Shown piece by piece: positions 25,582 through 34,713 of a stretch of DNA of 45,480 bases (within the stretch, counting starts at the first letter, position 1; each line of letters begins with the position of its first letter). A program made the position numbers and the translations under genes. The notes below the pieces were generated by a model. It had not been told where the DNA came from. It searched no databases and saw only the letters and a program-made list of their open reading frames with translations. The DNA is from Bradyrhizobium sp. SSBR45G (lineage in GTDB: Bacteria; Pseudomonadota; Alphaproteobacteria; Rhizobiales; Xanthobacteraceae). Location: contig NZ_BSCT01000044.1 of NCBI RefSeq assembly GCF_030159255.1, forward strand, positions 18,074 through 63,553, in the 5' to 3' direction.

Positions 25582-28038
25582 ATGAACGAGGTCGAGAACA
25601 AAGGCTGGTCGCTGCGGCAGGGCTTGTTCGCCAAATATGTCGTGTCGCTGGTCGGACTCGTCGTGTTCGTGCTGGCCGTCAACGGCGCGACCGAAACCTG
25701 GATCAGCTATCAGTCCACCAAGGCGAGTCTGACCGCCGCGATGGCCGAGAAGGCCGATGCGAGCGCCCGGCGCATCGACCAGGCGGTCTCCGACCTGCAG
25801 CGCCAGATCAGCTGGGTGACGCGGGCGAGCGCCAATACGCTGGAGCTGCGTCGCGCCGACTACGTGCAGTTGCTGAGCCAGGCTCCGGCCGTTCGGCAGC
25901 TCTATCAGCTCGACGGGCAGGGCCGCGAGCAGCTCCGGGTCTCCCGCACCTCGATCTCGTTCTCCTCTGGCAACGACCTGTCGCGCGATCTGCGCTTCAC
26001 CGACACCGTCACGCATGGCAGCAACTTCTCGGCCGTGACCTTCAAGGGTGCGCAGCCGATGATGTCGATCTCGGTCGCGCATTCCGGCTTCAACGCCGGC
26101 GTCACCGTGGCCGACATCGATCTCGACTTCCTCGAAGACTTCATGACCGAGGCGCAGACCGGCAAGGTCGCAACCGCCTATGTCGTCGATCCGCGCGGCC
26201 AGGTGCTGGCGAGCTCGGCGAAAGGGCCGGCCGTCGGCCAGGATCTCGCCAAGCTGCCGCAGGTCGCCGCGGTGCTCTCGCCCGACGGCCGGCCGCTCGC
26301 CTCCGGCACCGACAGCGAGGGGCGTGCCGTGCTCTCGGCGGTGGCGACCCTGCCCAAGCTTGGCTGGGCGGTGTTCTTCGAGCAATCGACGGCGCATGCG
26401 TTGGCGCCGATCCGCGACCAGCTGTTGCGCGGCGCGCTCCTGATCGCGCTCGGCCTCGCGGTTGCGATCCTCGCAGGGACGCTGCTGGCGCGCCGCATGC
26501 TCGTTCCGATCACCGCGTTGCGGGCCGGCGCGCGCAAGCTCGGTGCCGGCGATTTCGCGCAGCGCATCGAGGTGAAGACCCATGACGAGCTGGAGGAGCT
26601 GGCCGATCAGTTCAACAGCATGGCTGGCCAGCTCGCGCAGTCCTATGCCGTGCTGGAAGCGAAGGTCGAGGAGCGTACGCGCGATCTCGCGCAGTCGATC
26701 AACGAGTTGAAGGTCTTGGAGGAGGTCGGGCGCGCGGTGGCGTCCTCGCTCGATCTCAACGCGGTGCTGCCGACGGTCGCGGCGCGGGCGCTCGAGATCA
26801 CCGCGGCCGATGCCGTGCTGATCTATTCCTATGATGCCGCCGAACGGCGCTTCAGGCTGGTGGAGGCCAAAGGCATCGACCGCACGCAGGACGGCGCGCA
26901 CACCATGCTCGACGAGCAGACCAGCCTGCTGTCGGACTCCGTGCGCAGCGGCGAGCCGATCGCGATCGCCGAGCTTGAAACCGCGCCGGATCATCCGCTG
27001 CGCGCCGTCGCCGTCGCGGCCGGATTTCACGCGGTGCTGTTCACGCCGTTGGTCGACCAGCAGGGCGTACTCGGCGCGCTCGTCGTGCTCCGGCGCTCGG
27101 CCGGCGCGTTTCCGCCCAACCTGATCGGGCTGATGCGGACCTTCGCCCACCAGGCGGTGCTCGCCATGCGCAACGCGCGGCTGTTCACCGAGGTCGATCA
27201 AAAGGGCCGCGAGCTGGCGCTGGCGCACGACACCGTGCAGCAGCAGGCCGCCAAGCTCACCGAGCAGACCGGGCAGCTGCGCGAATGGAACAAGTCGCTC
27301 GAAGAGCGCGTCGAGAAGCAGCTCGCCGAGATCGAGCGCATCCGCCGGCTCGAGCGCTTCCTGGCGCCGCAAGTCGCGCAGATCATCGCGTCGTCGGATG
27401 GCCATGATGCGCTGCTGGAGAGCCATCGCCGCGAGGTGACGGTCGTGTTCTGCGATCTGCGCGGCTTCACGGCGTTCACCGAGACCACCGAGCCCGAAGA
27501 GGCCATGAACGTGCTGCGCGAATATCATGCCGCGCTCGGCAAGCACATCTTCAAGTATGAGGGCACGCTCGACCGCTATGCCGGCGACGGCGTCATGATC
27601 CTGTTCAACGCGCCGATCCCGTTCGAGGACCACACGGCCCGCGCGGTCAAGATGGCGATGGAGATGCGCGAGGAGATCGGCGAGCTCACCGAGCGCTGGA
27701 AGAATCGCGGCCACAGCCTGGGGTTTGGCGTCGGCATCGCGCTGGGCTATGCCACGCTCGGCCAGGTCGGCTTCGAGAACCGGCTCGAATATGCCGCGAT
27801 CGGCAGCGTCACCAATCTCGCCTCGCGGCTATGCGACGCGGCGAAGGCCGGGCAGGTGATCGCGTCGCGCCGCGTGTTTGGCGTGGTCGAAGCGTCGGTC
27901 GACGCAAGGCCGATCGACGACCTGCATCTCAAGGGCTTCAATCATCCGGTGCTGGCGATGGAGATCCTGCACTGGCGGGGAGAAGGCGCTGAGACGATCG
28001 ACGTCACCGAGGAGCGGCGGCGGTCGGCGGCAACGTGA
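25582..28038 (+). CDS. Membrane class III adenylate/guanylate cyclase with HAMP and GAF domains
   Basis: An 818-residue sensor cyclase: TM1 (about 18-38), a periplasmic sensor region of about 245 residues, TM2 (about 284-303), HAMP (about 304-360), GAF (about 390-530), a Gln/Glu-rich coiled coil (about 535-600) and a class III cyclase domain (about 615-765). Metal-binding aspartates are Asp625 in FCDLRGF and Asp669 in YAGDGVMILF. The catalytic Asn/Arg pair is in VTNLASRL. The base-selecting Lys of many adenylate cyclases is Arg665 here, so ATP versus GTP preference is not certain. GAGGGG 5-6 bases before the ATG at 25582 fixes the start. It lies downstream of the asmA gene on the same strand after 266 bases, near a Crp-type regulator that could read its product. 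Confidence 0.93.
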   Translation: MNEVENKGWSLRQGLFAKYVVSLVGLVVFVLAVNGATETWISYQSTKASLTAAMAEKADASARRIDQAVSDLQRQISWVTRASANTLELRRADYVQLLSQAPAVRQLYQLDGQGREQLRVSRTSISFSSGNDLSRDLRFTDTVTHGSNFSAVTFKGAQPMMSISVAHSGFNAGVTVADIDLDFLEDFMTEAQTGKVATAYVVDPRGQVLASSAKGPAVGQDLAKLPQVAAVLSPDGRPLASGTDSEGRAVLSAVATLPKLGWAVFFEQSTAHALAPIRDQLLRGALLIALGLAVAILAGTLLARRMLVPITALRAGARKLGAGDFAQRIEVKTHDELEELADQFNSMAGQLAQSYAVLEAKVEERTRDLAQSINELKVLEEVGRAVASSLDLNAVLPTVAARALEITAADAVLIYSYDAAERRFRLVEAKGIDRTQDGAHTMLDEQTSLLSDSVRSGEPIAIAELETAPDHPLRAVAVAAGFHAVLFTPLVDQQGVLGALVVLRRSAGAFPPNLIGLMRTFAHQAVLAMRNARLFTEVDQKGRELALAHDTVQQQAAKLTEQTGQLREWNKSLEERVEKQLAEIERIRRLERFLAPQVAQIIASSDGHDALLESHRREVTVVFCDLRGFTAFTETTEPEEAMNVLREYHAALGKHIFKYEGTLDRYAGDGVMILFNAPIPFEDHTARAVKMAMEMREEIGELTERWKNRGHSLGFGVGIALGYATLGQVGFENRLEYAAIGSVTNLASRLCDAAKAGQVIASRRVFGVVEASVDARPIDDLHLKGFNHPVLAMEILHWRGEGAETIDVTEERRRSAAT

Positions 28039-28082
28039 GCTGAGCCACGCAGGATGAGGACCGCTTTTCGGCAGGCCGACGC

Positions 28083-28551
28083 CCCTCTCCATGCGCACGC
28101 CAATGGCCAAGCTGCAGCGCCGATTTCGGCGCCAAACCCTCTCCATGAACACGCTGATCATGGTCAGTTGTCGGGACGGTCCAGCGCGACGCTCGCTGCC
28201 AGCCTCTCTCCGCCTGCGGCAGGGCTATCGCATTTGATGATCGAAGTGTTGCGCTCGTCTGTTTCCACGCCGTCATGGCCGGGCTTGTCCCGGCCATCCA
28301 CGTCGTTCGGCATGCTGAGAACGACGTGGATGCCCGGGACGGAGCCCGGGCATGACGATGTGGAAACGGTTTCGCGAAAAGCTCAGATTGCTCATATCCG
28401 ATAGCCCTGCCTCAGGCGGGGAGAGGCTGGCAGCGAGCGTCGCGCTGGACCGTCCCGACAACTGACCATGATCAACGTGCTCATGGAGAGGGTCGGGTTC
28501 TGAGACCGGCGCAGCAGGTTGGCGATCAGCCGCGTGTTCATGGAGAGGAGC
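28083..28551. repeat. Large inverted duplication with 95-bp arms
   Basis: The arms at 28136-28230 and 28399-28493 are inverted copies differing at 4 of 95 positions by my count. Between them lies a second palindrome whose ends read GTTTCCAC (28261) and GTGGAAAC (28360-28367), with CATGGCCGGG/CCCGGGCATG inside. Outside the main arms the homology continues in a more diverged form (about 28083-28135 and 28494-28551). No gene is supported. The unit could form a very long hairpin in RNA or a cruciform in DNA. Confidence 0.85.
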
Positions 28552-28570
28552 GGCGCTGGTCGGCGGCAGC

Positions 28571-28599
28571 AAAAAAGAAGCCCCGCAGGGGGCGGGGCT
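28571..28599 (-). terminator. Rho-independent terminator for the alanine-rich protein gene
   Basis: Read leftward, the stem AGCCCCGC/GCGGGGCT (28592-28599 with 28579-28586, 5-base loop) is followed by CTTTTTT (28571-28577). This is a textbook intrinsic terminator and the clearest in the window. It lies about 180 bases past the stop of the gene at 28783, so that transcript should carry a long 3' untranslated region. Confidence 0.85.
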
Positions 28600-28782
28600 G
28601 GAGGCAATGCATGTCCGGCGGATGGGGGGCCGGGGGAGGATCATGCGACGGGGTGAGGTCAAGTCCTGTCGTGTGATCATTACCCCCGGCCGGTCGGCAT
28701 GCGGCTGGTGGTGGCTTTGTTGTCGTTGCCGTGCCCGCGCCGCCCCATGGGAACCAGGAGGACGGCGCGGACCGCGGTGGCC

Positions 28783-30510
28783 TTACTGCTCGAGCGCTGC
28801 CAGCGCGGCGTTGCCGACCTGCTGCGCCTCGGCCCAGGCGGCCTGGGTCGCCTGCTGTGCGGCGGTATAGCCGGCCTGGATCTGCTGCTGGGCTGCCGCC
28901 CGCAGCGCCTGCTCCTGCTGCTCGCCGGTCTCGCGGGCCTGGGTCAGGGCCTGGTTGTCGGCGTTCAACTGGTTGTTGGCGGCGTTGAAGGCGTTGGCGG
29001 TGGTCTGTGCCTTGGCCTGCGCCGCGGCCAGTGCGGCCTGGTTGGCGGCATTGTTGGCGCGCTCGAGGACCTCAGCCGCCTCCTGCGCATCCTGCGTGGC
29101 CTGCTGCGCGACCTGACGCGCCTTCTCGAGCGCCTGCCGGTCGGCATTCACCTTCTGCTCGGCCGCTTCGACCGTCGCATCGATCGTGCCGATCTTCTGG
29201 TTGAGCGCGGCCTCGACCGTCTTCTGGTTCTGGGTCGCTGCGGCCTGCGCAGCCTGCGTCTTCTGCTGGGCAGCCGCACGCGCCTGCTCGCCGGTCTTCA
29301 GGGCCGCCTGGAGCGCAGCCTGCTCGGCGGCCTCCTTCGCCTCCTGGTTCTGCTGGTTGTTGTTGTTGGCGTTGCCGTTGTTCGCTGCCGCGCCGCCATT
29401 GTTCGCGGCGGCTCCGCCGTTGTTGGCATTGCCGGCGGCCTGGCCGGCCTGCTGGGCGGCCTTTCCGGCGGCTTCCGCCGTCTCGCGCGCGGTGTCCTTG
29501 GCGGCGTTGGCGGCTTCCTTGGCCTCGTTGGACACGTCGATGTCCTTGTCGAGCTTCTGGAAGGCTGCCTGCAGCGCGGCGGAGGCTGCGGTCAACTTCG
29601 CAGCAGCCGCGGTGGCGGCGGCCTGGGCGGCTGCGGTCGGGTTCTTCTCGGCCTGCTCCTGGGCCTCGATCGCGGCGCCGCGTGCGGTCTGCTCGGCCTG
29701 GCGGGCGGCATCGATCGCCTTGCGGTCGGTTGCGACCTGGGCCTCTGCGGCGGCTGCGGTCTGCGCAGCGGCGGCTGCGGCAGCGTTGGCCTTGGCGACG
29801 GCATCGGTGGTGCTCGACGCGGCGGCCGCAGCCTTGGCCGGCGTTGCTGCCGCTGCCGGCGTGGCGGTGGCCTTCGCGACCGCGACGGTGGTCGTGGCTG
29901 CCGCTGCTGCAGCGGCCGGCTTGGCGGCCGTCGTCGTGGTGGTCGCGGCTGCGGTCTTGGCCGTGCCGGTCGTGGTCGTCGCAGCTGCCGTCGTGGCGAC
30001 AGTCGTCGTCTTGGCAGCCGTGCTCGCCGTCGTGGTGGTGGCCGCGGTCTTGGCAGCGGTGCTCGCCGTTCCCGTGGTGGTGGTGGCGGCGGTCTTGGCG
30101 GCCGTGCTTGCTGCGGTCGTGGCAGCGGTTGCGGCGGCCGTGGTCGCGGCCTTGGTGGCGGCGGCGGATGCAGCCTTGGCGGCCGCAGCGGCGGCGGCCT
30201 TGGTGGCCGCGGCGGCCGCAGCCTTCGCGGCGGCATCCTGCGCGGCCTTGGCTGCTGCGGCGGCAGCGGCCTTGGCGGCGGCGTCCTGCGCAGCCTTGGC
30301 GGCAGCGCTGGCCGCGGCCTTGACCGCGGCATCCTGGGCCGCCTTCGCCGCGGCGTTCGTGGTGGTCGTCGTGGCCAGCGCGATGGCCTGCGCGTTGGCA
30401 TTGTGGGGCAGTGCGGTGATCGCCAGTGCGGCCATGAGGGCCAGCACGCTGACATGCCGGTAAAGGTCTTTCTTGCCGGCCGCGGGTTGAAGGTTCTTCT
30501 TATCCGCCAT
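28783..30510 (-). CDS. Exported alanine-rich repetitive protein (lysine-ladder helix and coiled coil)
   Basis: A 575-residue protein. The signal peptide (about 16-41, ending ALPHNANAQA) is followed by an extreme Ala-rich block in which nine lysines (56, 64, 72, 80, 88, 96, 104, 112, 120) are exactly eight residues apart. Gln-Asp pairs recur every 16 residues (59/60, 75/76, 91/92). Next is a Thr/Ala block (about 121-230) with STAAKTAATTTT-type repeats, then Ala/Glu/Gln/Lys helices (about 240-355), an Asn/Gly linker (about 360-390), and a second long Ala/Gln-rich helical region. No enzymatic domain is visible. Comparable compositions occur in TolA-like, histone-H1-like and fibre proteins, but none can be assigned. 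The ATG at 30510 has GGGAG about 8 bases upstream. Long open frames on the opposite strand here are artefacts of GCC/GGC codons. A strong terminator lies downstream. Confidence 0.82.
   Translation of the reverse strand: MADKKNLQPAAGKKDLYRHVSVLALMAALAITALPHNANAQAIALATTTTTNAAAKAAQDAAVKAAASAAAKAAQDAAAKAAAAAAAKAAQDAAAKAAAAAATKAAAAAAAKAASAAATKAATTAAATAATTAASTAAKTAATTTTGTASTAAKTAATTTTASTAAKTTTVATTAAATTTTGTAKTAAATTTTTAAKPAAAAAAATTTVAVAKATATPAAAATPAKAAAAASSTTDAVAKANAAAAAAAQTAAAAEAQVATDRKAIDAARQAEQTARGAAIEAQEQAEKNPTAAAQAAATAAAAKLTAASAALQAAFQKLDKDIDVSNEAKEAANAAKDTARETAEAAGKAAQQAGQAAGNANNGGAAANNGGAAANNGNANNNNQQNQEAKEAAEQAALQAALKTGEQARAAAQQKTQAAQAAATQNQKTVEAALNQKIGTIDATVEAAEQKVNADRQALEKARQVAQQATQDAQEAAEVLERANNAANQAALAAAQAKAQTTANAFNAANNQLNADNQALTQARETGEQQEQALRAAAQQQIQAGYTAAQQATQAAWAEAQQVGNAALAALEQ
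30151..30345 (-). repeat. Coding tandem repeat: 48-bp units (16 residues)
   Basis: The DNA for residues 56-120 of the alanine-rich protein is a degenerate array of 48-base units (two 24-base half-units each beginning with a Lys codon). Three units keep the Gln-Asp pair. The array probably grew by slippage or unequal recombination, so length may differ between strains. Confidence 0.75.
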
Positions 30511-30838
30511 CAGCTCAACTCCCTTGGGTACGCTGGATTGGATGCGGAACCTTTCTGGTAATGATTTTGGTTTGCAGGATGGTCGGACCATGCAAGCAGC
30601 ATGGCGTCTGTCTGCAACCTCAGGGCAGGATTTCGCGGCATTTGCGGCGAGCAAGCTGCGACGCGGTGGCGCAGGGGGACAGAAAGCTTCTGAAACAATC
30701 GCTTGGCCGCGCACCCCCGGCTTCATCGTTTGGGCCGGCAGGTGAGGATTTCGAGGCAAGCCATACCGTCGGCCGCCAGATGCGACGTATTGTCGCGATG
30801 GCGGTTGTTGACTCGCTGTCCGTTGATCGAACGGCGCC
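30511..30838. other. Intergenic region upstream of the alanine-rich protein gene
   Basis: These 328 bases lie between the alanine-rich protein gene and the decarboxylase gene, both leftward. Apart from the ribosome binding site (GGGAG, near 30519-30523 on the minus strand), I see no clear promoter, hairpin or further gene. Confidence 0.4.
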
Positions 30839-32458
<1,620 letters not shown>

Positions 32459-32490
32459 AGGGGTTTCCTCGCACCGTTGTTGCTATTCTC

Positions 32491-32570
32491 GTCATTGCGA
32501 GCGAAGCGAAGCAATCCAGAGCCGCTTTCGAGACTCTGGATTGCTTCGTCGCTTCGCTCCTCGCAGTGAC
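32491..32570. repeat. GCGAGCGAAGC palindromic element, copy 2
   Basis: GTCATTGCGAGCGAAGCGAA, then GCAATCCAGAG, is mirrored by CTCTGGATTGCTTCG and then CGCTTCGCTCCTCGCAGTGAC. It is the same family as 12447-12565 with a much shorter loop. It occupies most of the 122-base spacer between the hydratase and decarboxylase genes and would form a strong hairpin in their shared transcript. Confidence 0.85.
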
Positions 32571-32580
32571 GGCGTTTGTA

Positions 32581-33429
32581 TCACCAATTCGCGGTGCCCT
32601 TCATCGTCGGCTGCCGCTCGGCGTTGGCGGTCCACAGCTCCAGACCGCCATCCTTGTCGTTGGCATTCACCGAGAATTCGCTGCCCTCGAACAGCGGCTG
32701 CACGCCGCGATAGGCGAATTTGGCCGGCGGCTTGCCTTTCAGCCTGGCGGCGAACTCGACCAGGAGAGCGGCCTGCAACGGACCGTGGAAGATCAGCCCG
32801 GGATAGCCCTCGACCCTGGTGACGTAGTCGCGGTCGTAATGGATGCGGTGGCCGTTGAAGGTCAGGGCCGAATAGCGAAACAGCAGCACGGCATCGGAAA
32901 CGCGCGTCTCGCTGTGCTGCGCCACCGGCGGGGGCGGCGGTGCCTTGGCCGGTGCTGCCGGCGCGCCGCCCATGTCGCGATAGACGATGTCCTGGCGCTC
33001 GCGGATCGCTGTCCCGCGCGGCGTCGACACGACATGCTCGACCGCGACGAAGCAGAGCTGGCCGGTCGAGCCGCTCTTCAGCGTGACGTCGGTGATGGTC
33101 GAGACGCGGGTGGCGACGTCGCCGACGCGCAAGGGATCAATGAACTGGACCTCGCCGCCGGCCCACATCCGCCGCGGCAGCGGCACCGGCGGCAGGAAGC
33201 CGCCGCGGGTCGGATGGCCGTCGGGGCCGAGCTGATCATGCGGGAACACCGGCTGGGCCAGGCACCAATGGACGGTGTAGGGCGCGATGTCGCCGGTCAC
33301 GGGCTCGCCGATGTCCTGAAACAGCGTCGCGCGCAGGCCTTTTGTCAGTTGCGCGGTGACGATGTCGGTCGCTTCAGTGCTGCGGCCGACCCATTGCCGG
33401 AGATGGTCGAGATCGAGGGTCTCCGTCAT
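32581..33429 (-). CDS. MaoC/HTD2-type acyl-CoA hydratase (mesaconyl/itaconyl-CoA hydratase-like)
   Basis: A 282-residue double-hotdog protein of the FAS1-like dehydratase (MaoC_dehydrat_N) family. The N-terminal hotdog carries PLPRRMWAGGEVQF. The C-terminal hotdog carries the catalytic-type segment HYDRDYVTRVEGYPGLIFHG with Asp and His. Characterised relatives hydrate mesaconyl-C4-CoA or itaconyl-CoA to citramalyl-CoA. The neighbouring family III CoA-transferase fits that chemistry, but the usual citramalyl-CoA lyase is absent. The start at 33429 is chosen because AAAGGG ends 6 bases before it, whereas the ATG at 33435 abuts the AAAGGG. It begins 2 bases after the CoA-transferase stop, so the two are cotranscribed. 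Confidence 0.85.
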   Translation of the reverse strand: MTETLDLDHLRQWVGRSTEATDIVTAQLTKGLRATLFQDIGEPVTGDIAPYTVHWCLAQPVFPHDQLGPDGHPTRGGFLPPVPLPRRMWAGGEVQFIDPLRVGDVATRVSTITDVTLKSGSTGQLCFVAVEHVVSTPRGTAIRERQDIVYRDMGGAPAAPAKAPPPPPVAQHSETRVSDAVLLFRYSALTFNGHRIHYDRDYVTRVEGYPGLIFHGPLQAALLVEFAARLKGKPPAKFAYRGVQPLFEGSEFSVNANDKDGGLELWTANAERQPTMKGTANW

Positions 33430-33431
33430 GA

Positions 33432-34544
33432 TCATCCCTTTCGCTGCTGGGGCGAGGCGGTCTCGCCGATCGCTGGCACCGCGCCGTACTGCCTGTCATC
33501 GCCGACCACGATCGCCGCCGGCGCCGGATAGCTGACGACGCCGTTGGGCGTGTCGACCGCGATGCGCCGCAGATGCGGATGGGTCGAGAGATCCGCCATG
33601 CTGTTGACCTCGGCAAAGGCGATGTCGGCCGCGGCGAGCTTGGCGAGCAGTTCGTCACGCGACAGCGCCGCGAAGCGCGCGGCAACGATGCCGTCAGTCA
33701 GCGTGCGATTGCGGACGCGTTCGACCATGTTGGCAAAGCGCGGATCGTCGGGCAGGCCGGGCTGCTCCAGCACCTTGGCGCACAGCGTCGTCCACTCGCG
33801 CTCGCTCTGGATCGAGATCAGGATGTCCTTGCCGTCCTTCGACGTGAACACGCCATAGGGCGCGATCGATGGATGCGCGAGACCGATGCGCTTCGGCGCA
33901 TTGCCGGCCTCGGCGTTCAGCAACGGCACGGTGAGCCAGTCGGCCATCACGTCGAACATCGAGATCCTGATATCGGCGCCCTCGCCGGTGCGGCCGCGCT
34001 TGATCAGCGCCTCCAGGATCGCGGCATGCGCGGTCGCGCCGGTGGCGACGTCGACGATCGACATGCCGACGCGCGACGGCCCCTCGGGGCCGCCGGTGAT
34101 GGAGGCGAGGCCGCTCTCGGCCTGGATCAGCAAATCATAGGCCTTGCGGTCGGCATAGGGGCCGCTGTCGCCATAGCCGGTGATCGTGCAGCAGATCAGT
34201 TTTGGATAATCCTTGCGCAGGCGTTCGCGGGCAAAGCCCATCTTGTCCATCGAGCCGGGCTTGAGGTTCTGCAGCAGCACGTCGGCGCCCGCGATCAGCG
34301 TCTCCAACTCGGCGCGGCCTTCCGGCTTGGCGAGATCGATGACACGCGAATCCTTGCCGCGGTTGAGCCAGACGAAGTAGCTGCTCTGACCCTTCGCTGC
34401 CGCGTCGTAGCCGCGGGCGAAATCGCCCTCGGGCCGTTCGATCTTGATGACATGGGCGCCGGCATCCGCCAGCCGCGACGAGCAGAACGGCGCGGCCACC
34501 GCCTGCTCGACGGCGACGACGGTGATCCCTTCAAGTGGCAGCAT
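33432..34544 (-). CDS. CaiB/BaiF family III CoA-transferase
   Basis: A 370-residue family III CoA-transferase. It opens with LPLEGITVVAVEQAVAAPFCS, and the catalytic Asp that forms the acyl-aspartyl anhydride is Asp137 in KAYDLLIQAESG. These enzymes move CoA between carboxylic acids, usually from succinyl-CoA or acetyl-CoA. Combined with the hydratase next to it, a small branched or unsaturated dicarboxylate such as itaconate, mesaconate or citramalate is a reasonable guess, but an inferred one. It is first of a tightly spaced pair (2 bases to the hydratase). A 169-base gap containing a palindromic repeat separates it from the acyl-CoA dehydrogenase gene upstream. Confidence 0.9.
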   Translation of the reverse strand: MLPLEGITVVAVEQAVAAPFCSSRLADAGAHVIKIERPEGDFARGYDAAAKGQSSYFVWLNRGKDSRVIDLAKPEGRAELETLIAGADVLLQNLKPGSMDKMGFARERLRKDYPKLICCTITGYGDSGPYADRKAYDLLIQAESGLASITGGPEGPSRVGMSIVDVATGATAHAAILEALIKRGRTGEGADIRISMFDVMADWLTVPLLNAEAGNAPKRIGLAHPSIAPYGVFTSKDGKDILISIQSEREWTTLCAKVLEQPGLPDDPRFANMVERVRNRTLTDGIVAARFAALSRDELLAKLAAADIAFAEVNSMADLSTHPHLRRIAVDTPNGVVSYPAPAAIVVGDDRQYGAVPAIGETASPQQRKG

Positions 34545-34566
34545 GGCGCGGACTCATGGAGTGGGG

Positions 34567-34690
34567 CCTCATGGTTCGAGACGCGCCGCAAGGGCGGCGC
34601 TCCTCACCATGAGGGGTGGGACTCTCGCAGTGCCTTCGATCCTCATCCTGAGGAGCACGCCGGAGGCGGGCGTCTCGAAGGATAGCCACG
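34567..34690. repeat. Palindromic element between dehydrogenase and CoA-transferase genes
   Basis: The left arm (about 34567-34612, CCTCATGGTTCGAGACGCG, then CTCCTCACCATGAGG) is mirrored by a right arm (about 34640-34682, CCTCATCCTGAGGAGCACGC, then GGCGTCTCGAAGG). It fills the 169-base spacer inside the probable operon and may lower expression of the distal genes or stabilise the upstream part. Confidence 0.75.
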
Positions 34691-34713
34691 AGCGATGAAC
34701 TAACATGGCCATG

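Larger units (their letters stand above)
28039..28782. other. 744-bp gap between cyclase and alanine-rich protein genes
   Basis: The gap is mostly filled by the inverted duplication at 28083-28551. It also holds the minus-strand terminator at 28571-28599. The remaining stretch (28600-28782) shows no repeat or convincing gene; it is presumably the 3' untranslated region of the leftward alanine-rich protein gene. Confidence 0.6.

Noticed and set aside
25450..27714. 754-codon minus-strand frame opposite the cyclase gene
   Set aside because: Antisense shadow. The plus strand encodes ordered sensor, HAMP, GAF and cyclase domains with catalytic residues.
28083..28551. Possible CRISPR or other direct-repeat array
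   Set aside because: The repeats are inverted, not regularly spaced direct repeats with unique spacers, and no cas gene is present.
29186..30463. 425-codon plus-strand frame, Ala/Val/Ser-rich and hydrophobic, opposite the alanine-rich protein
   Set aside because: Repeats of GCC/GGC read as alanine on both strands. The minus strand has the ribosome binding site, signal peptide and downstream terminator.
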